Shown here: positions 13,301 through 25,600 of the stretch, piece after piece | Position numbering within the stretch: the stretch's first letter is position 1 | Layout of the letters: every line of letters starts with the position of its first letter | DNA from: Membranipora membranacea | Taxonomy: Eukaryota; Bryozoa; Gymnolaemata; Cheilostomatida; Membraniporidae | DNA: 64,000 bases | Reading direction: 5' to 3' | NCBI GenBank assembly: GCA_914767715.1 | Contig: OU612065.1 | Location: 434,001-498,000, forward strand | Position numbers and translations under genes: made by a program | Notes under the pieces: generated by a model | Told to the model about the DNA's origin: nothing | Seen by the model: the letters and a program-made list of their open reading frames with translations, nothing else | Databases searched by the model: none

Positions 13301-16300
13301 TGGTCTGTGAACTTGACTGGTTTACCATGTGTTAATATCAGTCTCTCATATACACATTCCTGTGCCTGTGACTAAAATATAAAAATGTGATAGTTATATA
13401 ACAATAAGAGTAGATCTGCAGTGATTGATGAACAGCCAATGGCCAAGCTCCCTAGAAAGTATGTTATGCTCAGATCTGGTATGAGAGCAGCTGGTCTCAG
13501 TCAGCTTCTACCATTCACCCCTCACTCTATCAGCTCAGCAGAGTGTGTGCAGCTAGAGCAGGATACAAAACCTGTAAGATCTGGTTCTTACCATCGCCAG
13601 AATTCTAAATACGGATTCAACATGCATTATAAAGACATTGATTTTATTCTCAGTTTAGCGTGTTATATATTATAATGTTAGACTGAGAAGAAAACATTTA
13701 CAGCAGAACCAAACCATATATAAGTATTGTGTAGGCAGAAAGTTCATACAGCAGAACTATTACTCTAGAGGATACGGCCTGAATCCTCTGTGTATTGGAT
13801 TGTGCGTTACATACAAGCGCCCACTCTCTGATCTGATTCAAAAATAGCTCAGGCTAAGAGTGAATCTTTTCTTTTAAGAAAGCAAAGCTAGAACAAGTTA
13901 TCTTACCAGCATGAGCTGCATGAGTAGCGTTAGAGTTTCTGCGTTCATGTCTAAACTTGGGGCGTGTGTGAATCTGTCCCGTAAATATTTGAGTATACCA
14001 GCAGTTTTCTGGTAGTATTCTAGAGCTGATAACAAACCAGAAGCACAACTCCGATCCTTTAAATGTAAAATAATAAAATAAATGAATTCATGTCTTCACA
14101 ACAACAAAAGTTGTATTCAGTCTATAGAAGTTCATTACTACGTAATTCTGTGTCCCTGTGTCCCTAAGTTCATGTCACTATAAATGTCCGCCACATTGTG
14201 AAACCAGGAAGTTATTTCATCACATATTTTTATGTATCTATCGAATCAATCAGGCAGCTTGTTAGAAATAGAATATATTCAATATTTGGATTTGGTTATG
14301 CCTTATGCTGTTTTGAGAGAATTGGGAAACTAAGTGCAAAGAGTTACCTGGGCTGTGGCTATTTGTGAATATAAAGCACCAATATTAAACAGCACACTGC
14401 CTTTCTCATATCCAAGAGTTCTCTGCATTGTACATATACCAGTCAGTGAATCATACCTACAAACAGTGTATATACATTCAACCCTGTCATACACAATAAC
14501 ACACTCGGCCCTGTCTGAGAAAGTGAAGAGAAGAGAGGACTAACTAATATCACATAGAGCTGCTCTATTATATACCTCCATCTTAGGTATGTAACTCTTC
14601 TCCACAATTACTGACTACATGTACGTGTAGTGTATGTGCAGTGTGCAATCTTTGGTATGTGTACCCTGCGTATGTGGTATCTGGTGTGGAAATAACAGCC
14701 TGATAACTGATTGAATAATTGAATACCACAAGAATTAAGTTTTGATACAAATAAATTGTAAAGCTGATATAATAGCCAGTTTGGATAGCGTGTTATGTAC
14801 ATTGAAGTGAGGAATTCTATTATAAACCAATAATCATGATATAACATCATGAGAAAAGGTTTATATTATCACATATAGGACAAGATGGTGAGACTGATAT
14901 ATAATCTATCACTTATTCTCTGTGACTGATGAGCAGAGGGTCAGTGGTCTGCTCTGTGATTGGTCATGTGATGGCGGTCTGCTCTGTGATTGGTTGGTGG
15001 TCGTGATGGGGTGGACGCATGTAAAATTGTTTCTTACCAAGAGAAATATACAGGTACAGATCGGCCGGGTGGATAAAACCTCTTCTCTACATATCCGAGC
15101 TGATTATAATAACCCAGTAATAACTCGATACCTGCCTCACTTCTGTCAGGTGTCCGAATCGCCTACAATAACATTTTTAACATCATACAGCATTCCAAGT
15201 CACAACGTCGTCAGCATAACGTCAGCATGGCGCAGCTGTGAGTCAGTACTCTTATAATATAGAGTCAACAGGGCTGCCTATCAGGATGTGAAACTTATAG
15301 GAAAATCCAGGAAGTTATCTTTATTCCACCTTTCAAAGGGGATATTCGGTTTCAATAAAAGAGCTCATGATAAATTATCGTGATCATTACTCAGTAGACA
15401 ATATGAGCTCATAACATGTTTTGATATTTTAGTATTTACCTTTCTCAATGAATGCAGCTTACTTATATTCTCCTCATAATTACTGCCTGACTCAGAATAA
15501 TGCTCCTCAATATAATCCTATAGAAAATAAGCATTCAAATAAATTTATAAAAATTCTGACGATCAGGCCGATAAGTATAACAGTAAGGCAGTGATAACCA
15601 GCTACTCAGTAAACAATAATACATCTGCATACTAACATAGAATTATCATCAATTTTCATTCCGACTCTCCATTTTTGTAGTTGTTGAATGTGACTGTCCG
15701 TTACACTGTCAGATGTAGAAAAAAATCAGAGAGCTTCATGTATGATATTAGGATTCATATAACACGACTCCATCCCAGGAAAAAGCCCAGGGTACATTGC
15801 GTATTATTACACTGGTCAGTAACCTCACAAAGTATAGTTTCTCTGCTTACCATGAATACAGTCTTAAAGTTGGCATCTTTGGTCTCTTTCAAGCCCAAGG
15901 ATATCATCGGGATTGAATCACCAGAACTGCAATAAAAAAACACAAAATGAACATTATATAGAGTGACAAAATATGAGTGTGACAGCATAACCTGAGGCAT
16001 TAGTCCTTACTCACTAACAAACACATGTAACATAACATCACAGAGTAAGGATATATCCTTACTCTGTGATAACATGCCTGTTTTATATTATTTCTCACCA
16101 TGAATCTGATCCTATGACAAAGTGTATAATTGAATTGTTTATTTTTGTTACACAGTACAGTACAGTAATTTACACCATTGTGTGGCTAGCTGTAAAATAA
16201 ATTGCTTTTCTTTTTGTCCAGTCACAATAGCGCTGATGCAAAATACACTGAAATACATGAAGCTGAGGCTACTTGTGTGACAATGTAAGGGTTAGGTATA

Positions 16301-19300
16301 TCAGAGTATATAACCCCAGGGGAATAACTGATCTCACATACAGAGTGTCTCAAACATCAGTAAATTATTCATTGTGTGTAGTATATCAACACAGAGTTAA
16401 TATATCAACATTGAGTTAGGATTTCATATTAACCCACTAGATGTAAATCATGTCAAGATGCAGTATGCAGCATTATTACATATACTGTCCGTACTAGGCT
16501 GAGAACATAGTATATGCATATATTGGTAAGTTGTCTACGCCGGAAAATTGCAGTCTGCAGTTAAGAGATTATAGATGAAAAAGGAAATCAAAACTTTTCA
16601 GCTTTGAGTTGGCACCTTTGGGTGGTGCTTATACCTTGTGAAGTGCTCCATATAACCCTCATCTGTTATAACTGAGGTCACTTGAGATTGAATAGCATGC
16701 TTGACTCAATGTACTAACAGTTCACAAGGGAGCATCAGGGGAAAAAATCAGCCTGATTTGTCTCAAAACATCCTCGGAATGTTCAAAAAACATTCCTTAG
16801 GAATCTTCAGATGCTTCATCACTTCCGGTGACAGAATGCGAGGATGTGACTGATAGGGAGGCTACTGCTCAGCCTGACACAGTAACTCAGCCTGACACAG
16901 TAACTCAGCCTGACACAGTAACTCAGCCTGACACAGTAACTCAGCCTGACACAGTAACTCAGCCTGACACAGTAACTCAGCCTGACACAGTAACTCAGCC
17001 TGACACAGTAACTCAGCCTGACACAGTAACTCAGCCTGGCACAGTAACTCAGCCTGGCACAGTAACTCAGCCTGGCACAGTAACTCAGCCTGACACAGTA
17101 ACTCAGCCTGACACAGTAACTCAGCCTGACACAGTAACTCAGCCTGACACAGTAACTCAGCCTGACACAGTAACTCAGCCTGACACAGTAACTCAGCCTG
17201 ACACAGTAACTCAGCCTGACACAGTAACTCAGCCTGACACAGTAACTCAGCCTGACACAGTAACTCAGCCTGACACAGTAACTCAGCCTGACACAGTAAC
17301 TCAGCCTGACACAGTAACTCAGCCTGACACAGTAACTCAGCCTGACACAGTAACTCAGCCTGACACAGTAACTCAGTGTTTATCTCTGTGGTATGAAGTG
17401 AGCAGTAATCTCCACTGACAATATGACGCTGAGTCACACAGTCAGTTAGTAGTCGCCTGTCCGCCCAGATAAGATAAGGCGGCAAACTAACAGATCCTTA
17501 AATACACCCAAAGAGTTATGAGCATCAGCTATTTCTGTGTATGGCTGTGTATGGCTGTGTATGGCTGTGTATGGCTGTGTATGGCTGTGTATGGCTGTGT
17601 ATGGCTGTGTATGGCTGTGTATGGCTGTGTATGGCTGTGTATGGCTGTGTATGGCTGTGTATGGCTGTGTATGGCTGTGTATGGCTGTGTATGGCTGTGT
17701 ATGGCTGTGTATGGCTGTGTATGGCTGTGTATGGCTGTGTATGGCTGTGTATGGCTGTGTATGGCTGTGTATGGCTGTGTATGGCTGTGCTCAGAGATCG
17801 CCCCAAACTTACTAGTTAGTAACGATAATCAGAGTGCCGAGGGGAGGTACTTACTTCTCATTTTGGTAGGTTTTGATGGAGCTGTTGAGCTCAGCTAAGT
17901 CTCCTCTCAGCACTTCAAGTTTAGAGTTAACAAAGCCTAGCTCTATAAGAACTTTCTCCTTTACCACCTTATTATTGGAAGCCCTGCAATAAACAAATAG
18001 AGTTAGGTATATTCAATAATGAAGTTCTGTGAAGCCGCCACGCTTAGCTCTATTCGTGAACATTTACTTTCCTTGTGGGCATGTACTTTTATTCTGGTCT
18101 GTATTTTACCAACTCCTGATGGTTTGATTTCATCTCCATGGATTTAGACAGAAGATCACTTGTTAGTATTCAGACGTGAATCGAAGAATCTGACACTGTA
18201 ACACAAGAGAACTTTTCATATAAAGTGTCTTCCTGTAATTGATAGTGATGTAGTCATGAGGACCACACATGGTTGTTATCGTTATATAACTGCTCTTGTA
18301 TGGAAGCCTTCGCTGAAACTAGAAAAAAAAGAGGTATCATATTAAATACCTGAGCAGATTTTCAGCTCCTTTGCGGAGGCGTAATTCTTTAATAATATCA
18401 TCATTTATCCTGCTCCGCTTTTTCTGAAGTTTGCTTCTTGCTGTGCTGTATGAAGGATTACAACCCTGTAAACAGAGTAACAAAACATTAAATCAGTAGG
18501 CGGACTAACATTACTAACATTACTAACATTACTACCATTACTAACATTACCCTCAAACCAAATATATCCTCATCTCAATGTCAGCTTAGTTAAAACTTGA
18601 GAGCATCTTCAGCCTGATCTTGACCCGTCTGAAGAGCTCAAGATGCCACATTCATCTAACCCAACCCAAAGTTGTATATATTCCAGCCAGTGTAATTATA
18701 TGGGTTGCTCATAGGATGCCAGTGAGTCATTGTTGGATAATGATTAATCTACGCCACCTACAACAATTACTACTTGATATTTATTGTATTAAAATATGAT
18801 TCAGAATACAATGCCTATTTATTTGCCAAGTATCATATTACTTTTTCAATACCTGATTGTAATGCACTAATACTTGAGCTCGTATTGTTGAGGCAAAACA
18901 CAACATAAACCTAGCAGTGACTGCAGCAGGCAGCTAGTGTTGTGTAGATCAGTGCTTAAAACATCTGGTCCAAACAGAGCTTATGGATATGTACAGAATG
19001 TAGAAATGATGTTTCCTATTTTATGTGATTTGAGAGGCTTTACTATTATGACCATCTTTCATATTACAACCAAAAAGTCAGGCACATAATTAACCATCCT
19101 GGATGAGGTGCTCAAATGAATTAATATGTTGTGATTATGATAATATTAGGATAAGCTACCCTTGTCAACATAGAGTAACAAGAGACATATTTGTATGTAT
19201 ATTTATAAATATAAATCAAAACAAGCATTCCTCAGTCATGAACCAAGTGCCACCAGGGAGAATGGTGCCACTGTGTCACCAACATGTTCCGCTAAGCCGG

Positions 19301-19840
19301 GATACAGTGAATGGCATATTTCTTGGGTTGTCTTAATGAGTAAAAAAAATGCATAGTAGTGACAATGACAGTTGACAGGCATAGCCCTGAGTAGATGAAT
19401 GTCAATCTGTTCATAGAATAATATAGAGTCACTAATTAACTTGAATACCAGTGCACTGTAATGACTTATGGTGTCTTGGCTGTGTCTCTCTGCTATCATA
19501 TTAAGCTACTCATTAAAGTCATGAGTTTTTGGGCAGCATTCTGATTCATGTATGTAAGTAAGGTCAGGAGGAGGTGTTGAGAGGAGGAGAGTGGTAGCTC
19601 TAACCTAGGAGTAACAGCTGTTGCTCCTTGCTCTAACCAGGGAGAATGGTTTCTATCTGCTCCAACTCCAGTTGTTAATCAGACATATAATATGACATAT
19701 GATATACAGTATGTTGCAAGGATTCAACCAAATCCTTGATAGGGACTGATGGTAATGCTAGGTAGGTACTAGTTGATTCTTACCTTTTTAAATGGGTTGT
19801 CATCAATGACAGGTGCTTGTACTCCATCATACTCCTCCAT
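10344..19840 (-). CDS. RHPN: Rhophilin (HR1-BRO1-PDZ Rho effector), complete
   Basis: Coding exons on the - strand, 5' to 3': 19840-19784, 18465-18350, 17983-17855, 15926-15851, 15517-15440, 15162-15038, 14456-14348, 14056-13907, 13371-13116, 12352-12109, 11977-11824, 11448-11299, 10664-10344. All phases match, giving 654 residues (human RHPN2 686). The start reads [21 protein letters not shown]1 (about 20-100) includes [20 protein letters not shown]1 (about 105-430) includes [53 protein letters not shown] and [17 protein letters not shown]. The link [17 protein letters not shown] precedes a PDZ domain (about 513-585) with loop GFGF and [13 protein letters not shown]. The C-terminus is basic. 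Rhophilins bind GTP-Rho through HR1 and act at actin and endosomes. In the last codons AATAAATAA, a polyadenylation-like AATAAA abuts the stop. Confidence 0.95.
12400..12500. repeat. Short imperfect tandem repeat in rhophilin intron
   Basis: Three to five degenerate copies of actaacacatcgagatcacg occupy the intron between the exons 12109-12352 and 13116-13371. Confidence 0.7.
12672..12807. repeat. Tandem duplication of about 67 bp
   Basis: Two near-identical copies of a block beginning taacagaactatgagacagc and ending atatatatcacaagagtaa lie in the same rhophilin intron. Neither copy contains a splice junction. Confidence 0.9.
16032..16075. mobile_element. Ultra-short palindromic element with 7-bp direct repeats, CACAGAGTAAGG family, copy 2
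   Basis: A perfect 30-bp palindrome at 16039-16068 (ends cacagagtaagg and ccttactctgtg) is flanked on both sides by exactly ATAACAT (16032-16038 and 16069-16075). It sits in the rhophilin intron between 15926 and 17855. The second copy is at 9911-9940. Confidence 0.8.
16867..17374. repeat. 18-bp minisatellite in rhophilin intron
   Basis: About 28 tandem copies of cctgacacagtaactcag are present, with three consecutive variant units carrying ggcaca near 17037-17090. The unit is a multiple of three, so both strands carry long repetitive ORFs. They are inside the intron between 15926 and 17855 and are not genes. Confidence 0.97.
17536..17790. repeat. 12-bp minisatellite in rhophilin intron
   Basis: About 21 virtually perfect copies of tgtgtatggctg are present. 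The near-perfect identity implies recent expansion or homogenisation. ORFs in three frames here are repeat artefacts. Confidence 0.97.
19247..19271. mobile_element. Possible excision footprint of the CAGGGAGAA palindromic element
   Basis: GTGCCAC (19247-19253), then CAGGGAGAATG (19254-19264), then GTGCCAC again (19265-19271). The 11-bp core is the first ten bases and last base of the 18-bp palindrome found at 20294 and 30144, with seven bases missing. The 7-bp flanking repeat is exact. Confidence 0.6.
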
Positions 19841-19850
19841 CTTGTAGCAT

Positions 19851-19858
19851 TGACGTCA
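19851..19858. promoter_or_regulatory. Palindromic CRE-like site TGACGTCA near rhophilin start
   Basis: The full 8-bp CRE consensus for CREB/ATF factors lies 11 bp upstream of the rhophilin ATG (- strand). It could be in the promoter or in the 5' UTR; function is inferred from the motif alone. Confidence 0.4.
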
Positions 19859-20286
19859 ATATTTTATATCCTCATGACTGAAAAAGAGGTAGTTCCCAAC
19901 AGCTTTAACAATATAACTTATTTAGGAACTTTATCTTTGACTGATTTGGGAAACACTGGCCACACCTTTTCTCTCACACATTTTACATCAATTGTTGATA
20001 TGTTGATAAGTAAAGGTTAAGAGGTCAGAATCCAATGTTTATCTGCAGATAATTCTGCAGCTGACATTCTTTAGTTTCACCTCTACACGACCTTGAATTA
20101 GAGAATTGTATTTATCCTGCTGTGGAAAATATTTCATTTTTTCTCGCAAGCAAGGGTTACCTAGATTGTGCCCTCCCACACCCAATTAGATAGAGCAAGT
20201 ACATCTGCTAGTTAACATCTTGAGTTCAGTAAATGAAGACCTTTCTTGTCCAACTTGCCAAAACTGGCTAATATTGTTCTGGCTAC

Positions 20287-20318
20287 ATCACACCAGGGAG
20301 AATTCTCCCTGATCACAC
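20287..20318. mobile_element. 18-bp palindromic element with 7-bp target-site duplication
   Basis: CAGGGAGAATTCTCCCTG at 20294-20311 is a perfect palindrome flanked on both sides by ATCACAC. The same 18-mer occurs at 30144-30161 with different, but again exact, 7-bp flanking repeats. Confidence 0.8.
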
Positions 20319-20589
20319 TGAATTAAATTCTTCTCATAAAATTGAAATAGTATCATAGCGTTATATACAGTTAGGACACTAAATACAGGGACCCATCAGA
20401 CTGTTATCTGATTGGCTGTCCCTAGTAGCATGAATAATAAGCCTGAGAAATTGTCTTGTTTACAAAATTGCAAACAGTAATTATACCCCTACGGTGTAGA
20501 TGATTTTGGCATTTTTAGATTGCTACTAGGGACTGGCTATTTTTGCAAGCCCTTTGTTTTGCAAAAGAAAGCTAATGATGCTATTCCAG

Positions 20590-20896
20590 ATATGGAATTC
20601 AATGCTACATCATTACTACAGAAATTACAGCTAGAAAATTGGGTCGCTGGAAGAAAGGCGGAGAAATCATCGGCTGTGTCTGCTCACCAGAGTTCTTCAG
20701 AACGAGAACCAACACCATGCTCTCTCTAAAGCATATGATGAAATCACCGTAGACAGGGAAAATGCTACAATGACCACCAGAGCAGCCGCCAGAGGTGAAC
20801 CTAACTCTGTGGCCACAAACAAAAGTATTTACCACGCTAGTTTCCTGCCTCGGACAATCCGTGAGATGAGAGGGCAGAAAACCGCCCAACCCTAAA
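20590..20896 (+). pseudogene. Decayed non-LTR retrotransposon reverse-transcriptase C-terminus
   Basis: A frameshifted stretch ends with peptide ALSKAYDEITVDRENATMT, then TTRAAARGEPNS and SIYHASFLPRTIREMR, stop at 20893-20895. This is the same region as the better-preserved copy at 21240-21755 (KTRAAERGEP, YHNSFLPRSIRDLR). The part before about 20700 needs a frame change to match, so the copy is dead. Confidence 0.7.
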
Positions 20897-21239
20897 CAGC
20901 GCCATGCTGTTAAAACCACACTCCCTGGTCTAAACCCTGGTCCTAACATTTAGAGGCATCCCTAAACCGATTTCTTAGACAAATCAATAGGATGTGCTAC
21001 CTCATCTGAGGTAAGGAAACTGAGGTAAGAAAGAAATACTATATATAAAAAAGTCCACACTCCAGTTCTGTATGGACATGGTCAATTAGAGTAGCCACTG
21101 TTATGAACTCATCATAGAAGACGAGTTGTCGGTGCAACCCATGGCTTGTGCTAAGATTTATTTTAGTTAATACTCAGTCCTATCTATGTGACGCTCATAC
21201 AACATACAGTCGTGCTACAATCAGATCTGAAATTTAAAA

Positions 21240-21755
21240 AAACATATATGTGACATTATGAGAAGCGCAAACAAGACTCTAGGTTGTATAAAATACACGC
21301 TACATGGAGCTCCTGAGAAGGCAAAACTACTTGTGTACACGAGCTTATGCCGCCCTAAGCTTGAATATGCAGATGTACTCTGGGACCGGTCTGACAATGC
21401 CTCTATAGAGGACCTTGAACTAGTGCAAAACAAAGCAGTGAGATTCATAAAAAATATCCAAGGCAGACGTGGCGTCACAGAGGCACGTACTAGTCTTGGA
21501 ATCCAGACTCTACAAGAGAGACGTAAAGCCCATAGAATATCACTCCTGATGAGAATTCTCTCAGACCAGAATAAACACGATACCCTATCCGCTGACTATG
21601 ATGAACTTGTAAACTGTAGATCGCAGGCAACTATGAAAACAAGGGCAGCCGAAAGAGGAGAGCCAACCTCTATCCAGGCATCGTCTGCCGTTTATCATAA
21701 CAGTTTCCTGCCACGAAGCATAAGGGACCTCCGGATAGGGTCTCAACAAAATTAA
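21240..21755 (+). pseudogene. Non-LTR (LINE-type) retrotransposon ORF2 3' fragment
   Basis: An open frame of about 165 residues from 21258 contains SANKTLGCIKYTL, LVYTSLCRPKLEYADVLWD, DLELVQNKAVRFIKN and LGIQTLQERRKAHRISLL. This is the thumb and C-terminal part of Jockey/CR1-like reverse transcriptases (family pattern K-x-x-R-x-L-G, R-P-x-L-E-Y-A-x-x-x-W, E-x-x-Q-x-x-A-x-R-F). No polymerase core or endonuclease is present, so this is a 5'-truncated insertion. Confidence 0.85.
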
Positions 21756-22648
21756 CCTTGAAATGGCTACATGCCAGAATTCTGAAAATACCACTGCTCA
21801 AACAAATGCCTCAACAAATGAGGCACTCAGCTTTTATACCTGACATTGGTAGTTTACGAGTGTTCTAAAGTAATTGAGGTAAGAATTGAGGTAAGAATTG
21901 AGGTAAGAATAGCATAGGTGCCCCAAAACAATTACAGCCGCCAATGTTGTACGCAGTGGCAGGACTCACTTTTGTGGCCCTGCTTCAACCTATCCGGATG
22001 CCTATTTTTCTACTGCCATGGATGTGTTGCCGCAAAAAAAAATGCTCGAAGATCTGGACGGGTATTTAGTGACCACCAGTATTGCCAATGGTCATCCGGA
22101 TGGGTTTGTGACAATCACAGCTTGAGATAGATACAAAGTGAAATGAATGGCCAGTTAGCACTGCCGGACAGGTATTTGTCATAAGCGGATGGCCCTTTTG
22201 CAGTGAGGTGTGATGGATGGCCACATTTACCGTTCACATTTTTAGCACAGCAGACCCTACAGCACCCACAACACTATGTATGAGCCTCGAGTGCTGTAAG
22301 ACATGTCCCATACTGCACCTACAACACCTTTGTCTTGCCACAACTTACAATATCGCCAGCACCTGTTTTTAGTTCCCATTAATCAAAGCATAATTTTCAA
22401 TGTATTCTATATTTGTTATTCTATGTAAGGAGCACGGCCAATGGTCATTCTTACTCTGTAGTTTGTCCAAGTCCAATTACTGAGTGCTCCATTGGTCGAG
22501 GAGAGAGAACTCGACCAATGGGACACTGAACTAGCGGACTTTCGCAAACAGAATATAACGGTGCGTTAGGCTCTTATTGATTGAGTGATTGAACATCTGT
22601 TGTAGCTCATCCATGAAGTCTCTCAGTGTTAAAATATAAATATTCATC
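21756..22648. other. Intergenic and probable LIG4 promoter region
   Basis: No coding exon is supported. A short tandem repeat of gaggtaagaattgaggtaag lies near 21869-21909. An inverted pair of CCAAT boxes lies at 22488-22521 (ccattggtcgag ... ctcgaccaatgg), with a further ccaatgg at 22439. These are about 130-210 bp upstream of the LIG4 ATG and could bind NF-Y; this is motif-based inference. Confidence 0.4.
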
Positions 22649-25600
22649 ATGGTGCAATCAGCATCAAAGATTCCGTTTGTTGCTTTGTGCAATGTACTGG
22701 AAGGTATTCAATCAAAGAAAACTGTGGCAGACAAACGTAAGCTACTTCTGAAGTTTGTCGAAGAATGGAGAGAGAAGACATACAATCCAAAGGATAAGGT
22801 AAGAAGATCGTCATAATCAACATAAAATGAACGGTAATCACACAGGATTGATTAAAGAAAATCATCAAAAATGGCTCATTAATGTAACGCAAAGTCTTCA
22901 TTTACATTTGGTTCAAGTACGACCGATTGCGGCGGTGCGTTTGTATCACACTAAGCTGCTTCATTGCACTGTGTTACTAAATAATCATAATAGATAATGT
23001 AATTAGCTTCAGGCCCTACGCCGATCCCACTACACATCTTAATGCTTCAGAGTTTTCTTCCGTAGGAGGATAGCTTCTATCCAATGCTCCGATGCATTGT
23101 ACCACAGCTGGAAAAAGTAGCTTACGGTATAAAACAGGTAATATTACCTATATATATAATGAAAATATATATATATATATATATATATAAACAGTACTGT
23201 AAATCAAGGAGTAAATCAAGCAAATAAATTCCTATCCAGAGAAAAGTGTTGAGTGGTTGAGGCTGTTATATAACAAGATGACGGTGTGTGTTTCAGCACT
23301 CACTTGGAAGGTTGTATATAGATGTGATGGGATTAGGGAAGAAGAGTGATGCTGCTAACATACTAATGAACTACAAGAATCCGGCGGCAGCAGCAGCAGC
23401 ATCCTCCTCATTCAGCAGTAAGGTACAGTACATCTTACTGCCTACTACTTGTACTGACACGCTTGATGTTGATACATAACTTGGCAACAGACTGAAACGA
23501 TCTTATTTAAAATGTTAGATATACTGACTTAGTCAGGTATATCTAACATTTTAAATCATAGTCATAGTCAGGCTGACTATGATTTCAGTTCCTTTTGCTC
23601 TAGGTAAAGACCAATAGATTCTTACAGTCTTATACAAGTTAGTATAGAAATGTTAAACAGCCAAGCTATTCCTATGATATCCTTGTAACGAGTATCTGAT
23701 GATGAATCATATATGTATATAATATTATCCCCTATTTATTGTACAGACCGATATCCTTCATGCATGTGTGGATGAAGATTTGTATTGACTGGTTGTATAG
23801 TATGATTGTATGACTGATATATGTATGTTGTAGAGTCTTGGGGATTTCGCTGAGTGTGCTTATAGTGTCCTGAAAGACCGATGCTCAGTTAAATCAAAGC
23901 TATCGGTTATGGATGTTATTGATAAGCTCAATGATTTAGCTAACGGTTACAGCGGTAACGATAAGACTCTGGTGAAATCAACACTAGAGTATCTGATCCG
24001 TAACCTCACAGGACTAGAGAATAAGTGGTTCATCAGGATGTTAGTCAAGGATATGAAGCTTGGTGAGTATACTCAGTCGATCATATTATAGTTCTCGACT
24101 CATTACTGTGTATTCTGAGACCACTACTTGGTACCATACATATATAATAACCAGCCGATCACTACAAGCTTACCTCAGTGAATGTGTGTAATGGCACTGA
24201 GCCACTTTAACCCCCTGATTATGTTACTGCATTGGCTGTGCTGTATATATTATTGTGTTTATTATACTTGTAGGATTAGGACAGGACAGTATACTATCTG
24301 CTGTACACCCAGATGCCCCAGCTCTGTTTAATGTAGACACAAGTCTCGAGAGGGTAGATTATACATATTATGTGCCTTTAACTGCCTTGCTTGTTCTGGT
24401 TATTATACTTCGATTACTCAGAGAAATACAATGTATGGTATCATCTATCTAACCATTAATGAAGCCAAAATGTACGTTTAAGTACGTTTGAAATGAAATC
24501 AGGTTTGCCTTCATAGTAAGAGGTTTACTAGCCTGTCTTGATAGCTAGACAAAGCCTGTCAAGACAGGCTAGTTCACACTCAACTACATGTATATACCCA
24601 TATTTTTCGAAGTTGTCCTCCCATTGACATTAATAAGACAACTTGTGATTATAATAATAAGCTTGAATTGATCACCAGAGAGTTTGGGACGCCGTGGTAT
24701 TACTAATGATATATACTTACAGGTATGTAGTAAGCTGAGAGATATAACTAAGAGGCTACATGAGGTAGAAGTGAGCCTATTCGCTCCTCTAAAACCCATG
24801 CTGGGTAAACAAGCAAGACCAAATGAGGTACATATACTCTACATAATCTGTAGTATATTATGTAATGCAATGGAAACTGTGAAAACGCTCAGATTCATTA
24901 TTTATAATCATGTACAGACACAGTAATCAAATGTGAGCCTCGCCTTACCTCTACCTCTTAGTGGACTACAGTGATATTCACTTTACCTGGTTGAGGCGTT
25001 CTTACAATGTCCTAACTTTATTAGACTGTGATATTCACTTTACCAGGTTGAGGCGTTCTCACAATGTCCTAACTTTATTAGACTGTGATATTCACTTTAC
25101 CAGGTTGAGGCGTTCTTACAATGTCCTAACTTTATTAGACTGTGATATTTACTTTCTCAGGTTGAGGCGTTCTCACAATATCCTAACTTTATTAGACTGT
25201 GATATTCACTTTACCTGGTTGAGACGTTCTTACAATGTCCTAACTTTATTAGACTGTGATATTTACTTTACCTGGTTGAGGCGTTCTCACAATGTCCTAA
25301 CTTTATTAGACTGTGATATTTACTTTACCTGGTTGAGGCGTTCTCACAATGTCCTAACTTTATTAGACTGTGATATTTACTTTACCTGGTTGAGGCGTTC
25401 TCACAATGTCCTAACTTTATTAGACTGTGATATTCACTTTACCTGGTTGAGGCGTTCTCACAATGTCCTAACTTTATTAGACTGTGATATTCACTTTACC
25501 AGGTTGAGGCGTTTTCACAATGTCCTAACTTTATTAGACTGTGATATTCACTTTACCTGGTTGAGGCGTCCTCACAATGTCCTAACTTTATTAGACTGTG

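Noticed and set aside
13421-13675. + strand ORF of 84 codons
   Set aside because: Lies within an intron of the - strand rhophilin gene, with no recognisable domain and no exon signals.
14608-14850. - strand ORF of 80 codons in a rhophilin intron
   Set aside because: Flanking rhophilin exons join in phase without it, and it has no match to the BRO1 domain.
15038-15142. Rhophilin exon 6 beginning at the nearer acceptor (15142)
   Set aside because: It breaks the reading phase. The acceptor giving a start at 15162 restores phase and adds AIRTPDR, matching the family.
16828-17485. ORFs of about 200 codons on both strands (TQPDTV-type and AELLCQ-type repeats)
   Set aside because: Product of an 18-bp satellite inside a rhophilin intron; both strands are open for the same arithmetic reason.
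17518-17898. Cys/Trp/Tyr-rich repetitive ORFs in several frames
   Set aside because: Product of a 12-bp satellite in a rhophilin intron.
21918-22130. ORF of 70 codons upstream of LIG4
   Set aside because: Cys/Trp-rich translation without domain resemblance; probably chance or repeat-derived.
22488-22521. Inverted CCAAT pair as another ultra-short mobile palindrome
   Set aside because: The flanks (gagtgct / gacactg) are not direct repeats, so a promoter element is the better reading.
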